DNA of 64,000 nt from Amoebidium appalachense. Taxonomy: Eukaryota; Ichthyosporea. The translations under genes were made by a program, and so were the position numbers. The DNA is taken from NCBI GenBank assembly GCA_963693365.1, contig CAVNZM010000006.1, positions 3,844,001 through 3,908,000 on the forward strand, written 5' to 3'. Shown in pieces: positions 57,749-64,000 of this stretch; positions within the stretch are counted from its first letter, which is position 1, and the number at the start of each line of letters is the position of its first letter. The notes under the pieces were generated by a model, which was not told the origin of the DNA, did not search any database, and was given only the letters and a program-made list of their open reading frames with translations.

Positions 57749-58318
57749 CTAGTAACAGGCAGCCCTATGCCCTCTAATACGGCTAGCCAGCTGGATATCC
57801 TTGACCATGAGTGTAACCCTCTTAGCATGCAAGGTGCAAAGGTAAGCATCCTCATACAGCCGCACAAGATAGTCCTCAGCAGCAACCTGTAGGGCCTCCA
57901 CAGCGCCAAGCTGCCAACGCAGTTCCCCGTTGCAAAACACGGATGATATCTCCTTGACAAGACGTTGGAAAGGGATCTTGGGAACGAGAAGTGACGTCTG
58001 TTTCTGGTAGTGGCGTATTTCGCGCAGGGCAACCGTGCCAGGCCTATAACGTTTCTTGACAACGGTTCGTTTGGTCTGGTGCTTGCTGCCGTGTGTTGCT
58101 GCTGGGATTGTTTTTCCGGTGTGTGCGCGTGCTTTTGTGCTTGTGCCTGGGTCGAAGCCGGCGAGTTGGGAACTGAAGATGTCGGGTGTTATAGGGGTTG
58201 CTTTGCGATCTTTGCGACGGAAGGCAGGGCTTGAAGGAGAAGCCATTACAAAGAATGAGGGAAGGAGACTCCGGCGTGCCGAGACAGGGTGGCTCTTTTT
58301 GTGCCGTGTCATTCTCAC
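57749..58318 (-). CDS. CENPA: Centromeric histone H3 variant (CENP-A/CenH3)
   Basis: An intronless ORF of 189 residues. Residues 92-185 form a histone fold: [20 protein letters not shown] (alpha-N), PFQRLVKEI (alpha-1), [20 protein letters not shown] (alpha-2) and [11 protein letters not shown] (alpha-3). Several features mark it as CenH3 rather than canonical H3: loop 1 ([12 protein letters not shown]) is one residue longer, Trp135 replaces the H3 Phe, EDAYL and TLHAKRVTL match CENP-A, and the N-tail is long, divergent and lacks ARTKQTARKS. Translation may start at Met25 (58244-58246), giving 165 residues; the first 24 residues are not histone-like. It should replace H3 in centromeric nucleosomes and recruit the kinetochore. 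It sits in repeat-poor DNA. Confidence 0.92.
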   Translation of the reverse strand: MRMTRHKKSHPVSARRSLLPSFFVMASPSSPAFRRKDRKATPITPDIFSSQLAGFDPGTSTKARAHTGKTIPAATHGSKHQTKRTVVKKRYRPGTVALREIRHYQKQTSLLVPKIPFQRLVKEISSVFCNGELRWQLGAVEALQVAAEDYLVRLYEDAYLCTLHAKRVTLMVKDIQLASRIRGHRAACY

Positions 58319-59160
58319 AGGCCTATAAGGGTACGCTACTCTGGTTTATACCAGACTTCGCCGTTTCGTCTGTGTTGAAATCTAATGGCCAGCTGACATC
58401 AAAGAAAGGGTTGCCCCATTTGGCCATGGGTGGTTGATGTTCGAATTCCCTAGATCTCTATGTATTCTAGAGCATCTGTTTTAGAGGGTCATTATATGCT
58501 TCTAGGTGGGAATATCAAGGCTAGCTGGCTTTATGGGTTTCTGGCGGCCCCTATTGTAATAAAACCCAACGACAGTTGAAGAAAGAGTTCGCAAACTGAT
58601 CATGACAAACGCCGGAGGGCACTTCATCGTTTTAAATTTGTGATATTACGATTTTTCGCGCCAAATGTAACCAATCAGCGCTGTGATTGTTAGGCTAATA
58701 ATAGCTCCCGATAGACTGCTTCGCTTCGCTGAAAAGTTGCTCAAAGAGTCGCGGCCTATTGTAATAAGCTGAGCCTCAAACAGTCAGCCTCAGACGAAGT
58801 GTTTGTTTGAGAACCATTACATTACATTGCAGATAGGGGCTGTAGTGCCTTCCATTTATGTGCGTTTTCAATGTCTGCTGATCGCTTCCTGTAAGGCTGT
58901 TTCAGCTCTATTTTGTTTTGGATCTGGCGGATCCAGGCTCTAGGCTTCATGGTAGAAATTCAAAACACAAGGAACAAACGATGGAACGGTCCACAGATTT
59001 TCATTAACGTATGAGCAATCTGAAAAGCACATAAAAGCATTTAGCGAAAACACACAGGCAATCACAAGCACAGACTTCTGCACGAGTACCTCTGCAAGGG
59101 TGCAACTCTTCTCATTTCTATACGGCCTTGAATTCTGTTCGTGCACACAGTTACTAGGCC
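58319..59160. other. Divergent promoter region, CENP-A / PIG-K
   Basis: About 840 bp of repeat-free sequence between divergent genes. No coding region or RNA gene is supported. TAATAAAACC at about 58556 and AT-rich stretches are present, but I cannot assign promoter elements. Confidence 0.45.
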
Positions 59161-61189
59161 ATGATGATCGCTTTATTGCGAGGCTTTTTGGCCTTGCTTC
59201 CAATGATTTCTCCATCATTCGCTGCCGTTCGAACGGGCACCACCAGCGATATAGAGCCTTTCTTCAGCCGCCACACAAACAACTGGGCTGTGCTGGTAGG
59301 TGTCTGTTCGAGGACATTTTTTTTTTGCAGACCTAACATGGTGTTGTGTGGTGTGTTAGATGCAAGCTGGCGTTTCCTTTGATTTTTTGACCCTTCACGC
59401 ACTCATTTAAAATGTGTGCGATTATTAAAACAATTGCTTTCACCACACGGTGACACGTTTTCATACCGCATGATATGCATCTAACACTTGCTATCCCCTC
59501 CTCACCCGCACACCTCGTACTCCTGGATCCCCCCCCCCCCCCCCCCCCCCCCCTCCCCCCTCCCCCCCTCCCCCCCCCCCCCTCCCCCCCCCCAACCCCC
59601 TCCCCCCGTTCCCCAGACACGCAGCTCCTCACAGCCATCCACTTACACATAGAGTTGATGCACCACCCACACACTCATACAAGTATACACATACCAACAC
59701 CCAGTGCTGGCTATTTTATGACAACCAACAGCTCCCTTCAAGGTGCTCAGAGAAAAAGGGAAAGGGATTGGGCGTTGGGGATGGGTGGGAGGGGGGAGGT
59801 GAGGGGGTGAGAGGGGGGGGGGGGGGGGATAGGGAGGGGAGGGGTTGTGTGTGGATGCCGGCGGCCGACGGACAGGGTATGTTCAGGGTGGGGGGAAAGG
59901 GGGGAGAAAAAGAGTGAGGGACAAAGGCTGAAAGGGGAGGGGGCAAAGGTATTGTCGAGGGTAGGTAGTGGGGATACCGGATGAAGTGTGGGCATGTGGC
60001 GTCGAAGGTAGTGGTGGTCTTACTGTGTGTGTGTGTGTGAGGGGGAGGGGGGAAGGGGAGACGTTTGGAATGGAGGGGAGGGGAGAGAGGGGGAGGGGAG
60101 GAAGGAGGGGGGGGAGGGGGGCGGGGGGAAGAGGTGATCACAACCCGTATTACTTGACACAAGTTGGTTGTTGGGTTTTTTTAAACTGCCCCCCCCCCCC
60201 CCCCCCCTCCCTCCTCCTCGCCGCCGCTTCCCCCCTCCCCTCTTCCCCTCCCCTCCCACCACCACCGTCCCCCAGCTCCCTTTTCCCGTCTAGCCCCCCC
60301 CCCCCCCCCCTCCCCTCCCCCCCCCCCCCTCCCCCCCCCCCCCCCCCTCCCTCCCCCCCCCCCCCCCTCCCCCTGCGCCCCTCCCCCCCCCCCTCCCTCC
60401 GCCCCCAGCAAGCTCACAACCTAGCCCACTAATATTGCACTGGCACGGACCAACTGCCTCCCCCCCCCCCGCCCCTCCCCCCCCCCCCCCTCTTCATTCT
60501 GTCGTATCCGTCTTCCCGTTTTTTCCTGTCCAATCTTTCCGTATTCACTCCAGGTCGGTTTGTCCCTGCATTTGTTGTATCCTGCGGTTTTGGTTTTTTG
60601 GCTTTCACACCATCCCCCCCCCCCCCCCCCCCCCCTTCCCGTCGTGTTCGTTTGTGCATGTCTGCATTGTAGTTTTCTACCGAGAATCCTTGTACTGTGT
60701 AACAAGTAACACATCCCCCCCCCCCCCCCCCCTCCCCCCCGGCTGCCACTGACGGATCATCCCCGACCCCACATCACACACCCCCTTCTTCCCTTGCTTC
60801 TTCTGTTTCTCCAGGCATATATTTCTTCTCTTGTACCACCCTTACAAAGCTACCGCCAACAAGGGCTGTGTTTCGACTAATTAATATTGATTTCATGCCC
60901 GAGCTTGTCCTTACACATGTTTTTTTTTCTCCTGTGCAGGTGTGCACGTCACGGTTCTGGTTCAACTACCGCCACATAGCAAACACCCTGTCGGTGTACC
61001 GCAGTGTCAAGCAGCTGGGTATTCCCGACAGCAGAATTATTCTGGTGGGTGCAGAAAGAAGAAAGGGGACATGTGGTGCTTTAGCGGAGCCACCCCCCTA
61101 TCCCCCTCCCCCCCACCCCCCTTCCCCCCTTCCCCACACACACACACACACACACGGACACACACAGATATGTTCTGCACACACACATG

Positions 61190-61230
<41 letters not shown>

Positions 61231-63155
61231 AGACACACACACACACGCACGTGCACACACAAATAAGCACACACCCACAAGCATGCACACAAGCATGCAA
61301 GCGCGGGCCCACACACCACACACACACACACACAGATACCACCCCCCCACACACACACATCACTCACCACTTTTGTTTTTGGAGGGAAGAGAAAGAGGTG
61401 GGGGGGGAGAGGGGGGGGGGTGGGGGGGGAGGAGGGGATTGTTTTCCCATCCTTATTTTGTGTGCACGTTTTAGGCATACGGTTTCCAGAATCATTTGTG
61501 GAACGGGCTGTTCCAAGTACGTCAACCATGACTGTACTCACCTCCTGCACCACACCAGATGTTGCCCGATGACATGGCCTGTAACCCGCGCAATGCTTTC
61601 CCGGCCCAAGTCTTCAACAGTGCCTATCGTGCAAAAAATATCTACGGTATATCCTCCCCCCCTCCCTCCCCTTCTTCCGGGTACTGTGGATGACTGGTGT
61701 CCCTCTTAGAATGGGCACTGCTTATTCATGCATGCTCGCTTATGAGTGGTTTGCACTCTGCTTTGTGTTGTCCGTTGTAAATGTGTACTTTGTACTCTAT
61801 AACACATTTTCAACCCCATTCTTTGGCTGCTCATTCAATCATGTTTTCCCCCCCCCATACTCTGTTTCCTCTCTGCACCACTAACATTTGCATGTGCAGG
61901 CGATAATGTGGAGGTGGACTATAGAGGCTACGATGTGAGCGTCGAGAACTTTGTTCGGATGATGACTGGTATGTTTTAAGACACCTCCCCCCCCCCCCCC
62001 TCCCCACCTCCCCCAACCCCCCACCCCCCCGGCCCCTCCCGCCACCCCCCCCCCCCCCCCCTCCCCTTCAACCCTCCCCCCCCCCCCCTCCCCCCCTCCC
62101 CCCCGGCCCTCCTCACACACACATACACACACACAAACATGCACACACACACCAAGAAGAAGAACAAATATGCATGCAAACCTATGCTCAGGGACCATAT
62201 TTGTTTGTGTTTGTGACCTCATCCTCCCCCCCTCCCCCCCCCTCTCCCCCCTTTTCCTCCAAGCCACCTCTTCTAGATGCCCTTTCCCCCCGTCGGCCTC
62301 TCCTCTGGCCAAGCGCAAATGGAAAACACAGCAAAAGCAACCATCATAGAGTGAATTATCCTGCAATGCACCACTAGCACACATCCATCTAAGCAAACAC
62401 CAGTACTTACCGTCATCTTAGTGAAATATTATTTTATTATCATGCAATGCACCAATGGCACACGTCCATTTCTAACCAAATATGGCTGATCCCATACAGG
62501 GCGTCTAGCCGAGGGTACCCCCCATTCGAAGAAGCTTTTGAGCGACGACCGCAGCAACATTCTCGTTTTTCTGACCGGTAGAACCCCCCCCCCCCCCCCC
62601 CCCCCCCCTTCCCCCACCTCCCCCCTTCCCTCCTTCCCCCCCTATGCCCGTTGGGTTCCCTGACGAGGTGAATGGGTCGAACACGGGTACTATGGATGGG
62701 TTGCCTTCTTCTCCCTCTTCAAGCCACTACAACTTCATGGCCAGCACCGGGATTTTCATTTGTGTCTTTGCGCTCTGTGGTGCGCACCTCGTTTATCCCC
62801 CCCCCCCCCCCCCCCTCCCCCCTCCTCCTCCTCCCCTCCCCCCCCCCCCCCCCCCTTCTTTTACCTGCCTTGGCGCCACAAAACCATCTCTTTCGGACCG
62901 GGTACCTGCACAGGCAGTCTTCTGTGCTTGCACGTACACATGCTTACATGATACATCCCCAAAGGTAAGTGGTCCCGGTGTGATCTGTCCTCATATTAAA
63001 CCCACAGCATGAACATGCATCTGTCACGTTGTTCGTTATTTGTGACCAATGGGCACAGGCCACGGGGGGGACGAGTTTATTAAGTTCCAGGACGCTGAGG
63101 AGCTGACCAGTGTGGAGCTGGCGGATATCTTCGAGCAGATGTGGCAGAAGAGGAG
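59161..63155 (+). CDS. PIGK: GPI-anchor transamidase catalytic subunit PIG-K/GPI8 (5' part)
   Basis: A Cys protease of clan CD (family C13) that cleaves the C-terminal signal of precursor proteins and transfers them to GPI in the ER. Six exons are visible: 59161-59295, 60940-61044, 61559-61646, 61900-61968, 62500-62577, 63059-63155. Phases match and 190 residues are encoded before the last visible donor. A signal peptide (about 1-22) is followed by [85 protein letters not shown] and [14 protein letters not shown], all characteristic. The catalytic His is His160 in TGHGG. The catalytic Cys (in DTCQ) and the C-terminal TM helix lie in exons beyond the window, so the gene is cut by the edge, not broken. 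Confidence 0.95.
61749..61818 (+). repeat. Dispersed ~65-bp repeat, copy 3
   Basis: TTTGCACTCTGCTTTGTGTT through ACTCTATAACACATTTTCAACC, in intron 3 of PIG-K. It is very close to the copy at 26586-26652. Confidence 0.75.
62358..62480 (+). repeat. Local direct duplication upstream of PIG-K exon 5
   Basis: TGCAATGCACCACTAGCACA (from 62361) and TGCAATGCACCAATGGCACA (from 62443) head two similar 38-bp segments. The second lies about 20 bp before the exon 5 acceptor. Confidence 0.75.
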
Positions 63156-63156
<1 letters not shown>

Positions 63157-63187
<31 letters not shown>

Positions 63188-63356
63188 GTGTGTGTGTGTG
63201 TGTACACCCCTCTCTCCTTGCTCTCTTTCTCTCCCCCCCGTGTGTGTGTGTATGTGTGTGTGTACACCCCTCTCTCCTTGCTCTCTTTCTCTCCCCCCCC
63301 GTGTGTGTGTGTGTGTGTGTGTACACCCCTCTCTCCTTGCTCTCTTTCTCTCCCCC

Positions 63357-63394
<38 letters not shown>

Positions 63395-63428
63395 ACCCCT
63401 CTCTCCTTGCTCTCTTTCTCTCCCCCCC

Positions 63429-63466
<38 letters not shown>

Positions 63467-63498
63467 ACCCCTCTCTCCTTGCTCTCTTTCTCTCCCCC

Positions 63499-63538
<40 letters not shown>

Positions 63539-63571
63539 ACCTCTCTCTCCTTGCTCTCTTTCTCTCCCCCC

Positions 63572-63619
<48 letters not shown>

Positions 63620-63651
63620 ACCCCTCTCTCCTTGCTCTCGTTCTCTCCCCC

Positions 63652-63693
<42 letters not shown>

Positions 63694-63726
63694 ACCCTCT
63701 CTCCTTGCTCTCTTTCTCTCCTCCCC

Positions 63727-63762
<36 letters not shown>

Positions 63763-63790
63763 ACCCCTCTCCTTGCTCTCTTTCTCTCTC
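63157..63790 (+). repeat. VNTR of (GT)n + TACACCCCTCTCTCCTTGCT + C-tract units
   Basis: About nine units of 58-85 bp begin directly at the exon 6 donor of PIG-K. Each unit has a variable GT run, then TACACCCCTCTCTCCTTGCT, CTCTTTCTCTCC and a C7-C9 tract. Unit-to-unit differences are mainly GT number and a few substitutions. All forward frames stay open for about 250 codons as a by-product. Confidence 0.93.
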
Positions 63791-64000
63791 CCTCTCTCTC
63801 TTTCTCCTCCCTCCCCCCCTTCTCCGCCCGCCTTTCCTCTCTCGCCCTCGCTTTGCCCTTCTTTTCCCAGCGCTCCACCACCACTACCCACCCTAACCAG
63901 CCCCCTTCCCTATGAAGCACGCTTCTCATTTAGGCGGCTCTCTTACGTTTACGTATCTTGGCCTGTATTCTTTATAGCCCTGTTTTCTTTGCTGCTCGTC
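63791..64000. other. Intron 6 of PIG-K continuing beyond the window
   Basis: A pyrimidine-rich stretch followed by ordinary sequence. No further PIG-K exon (expected to begin with residues like YNELLFIIDTCQ) appears before the end of the window. Confidence 0.6.

Noticed and set aside
58438-58452. B-box-like GTTCGAATTCCC
   Set aside because: No A box at the right distance and no cloverleaf.
63157-63790. CRISPR-like array of regular repeats
   Set aside because: The 'spacers' are GT runs of variable length; it is a eukaryotic VNTR in an intron.
63049-63915. Two ~290-residue ORFs across the VNTR, one continuous with PIG-K exon 6
   Set aside because: The PIG-K frame should continue with a YNELLF-like sequence; the VNTR translation is repeat noise after a GT donor.

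Overview
This is a window of a eukaryotic nuclear genome carrying eight protein-coding loci. Five are split by canonical GT-AG introns (4 to 26 exons), two are intronless, and one is nearly intronless. I rebuilt exon chains by checking that the reading phase carries across every junction; all complete chains close to whole codons. The ADAM10-type metalloprotease, the alpha-adaptin and a claudin-like tetraspan suggest an opisthokont, most likely a unicellular holozoan. That is an inference: the biotin ligase looks plant-type, and nothing here fixes the species.

Layout: 342-10134 (+) unrecognised secreted/multipass membrane protein with a long Ser-rich tail, 7 exons. 12557-13763 (-) holocarboxylase synthetase, with a reading-frame break. 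14294-34048 (+) AP-2 complex alpha subunit, 26 exons, 935 residues. 36724-37476 (-) intronless protein with a PP1-docking RVSF motif. 40468-51368 (-) ADAM10-like metalloprotease, 17 exons, 722 residues. 52885-55660 (+) claudin/clarin-like four-TM protein, 4 exons. 57749-58318 (-) centromeric histone H3 (CENP-A). 59161 to the window end (+) GPI-anchor transamidase catalytic subunit PIG-K/GPI8, 6 exons seen, cut by the edge.

The genes do not form an operon or cluster. Loosely related roles are AP-2 (endocytosis), ADAM10 (ectodomain shedding), PIG-K (GPI anchoring) and two membrane proteins at the cell surface or secretory route. The other loci serve biotinylation, phosphatase targeting and centromere identity.

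The striking feature is the intron sequence: very long (GT)n, (CA)n, (GA)n, poly-C, poly-G and poly-T tracts (G runs up to 77). Most of the long ORFs are products of these tracts. Under them are decayed tandem copies of exon edges and splice sites lying in the adjoining introns (16036-16630, 19842-19884, 23079-23170 and probably 46725-46885), a 480-bp foldback element with a 4-bp target duplication (5119-5598), a dispersed 65-bp repeat in three introns, and a splice-site-like VNTR (63157-63790). The exon-edge copies are the best candidate for something undescribed.
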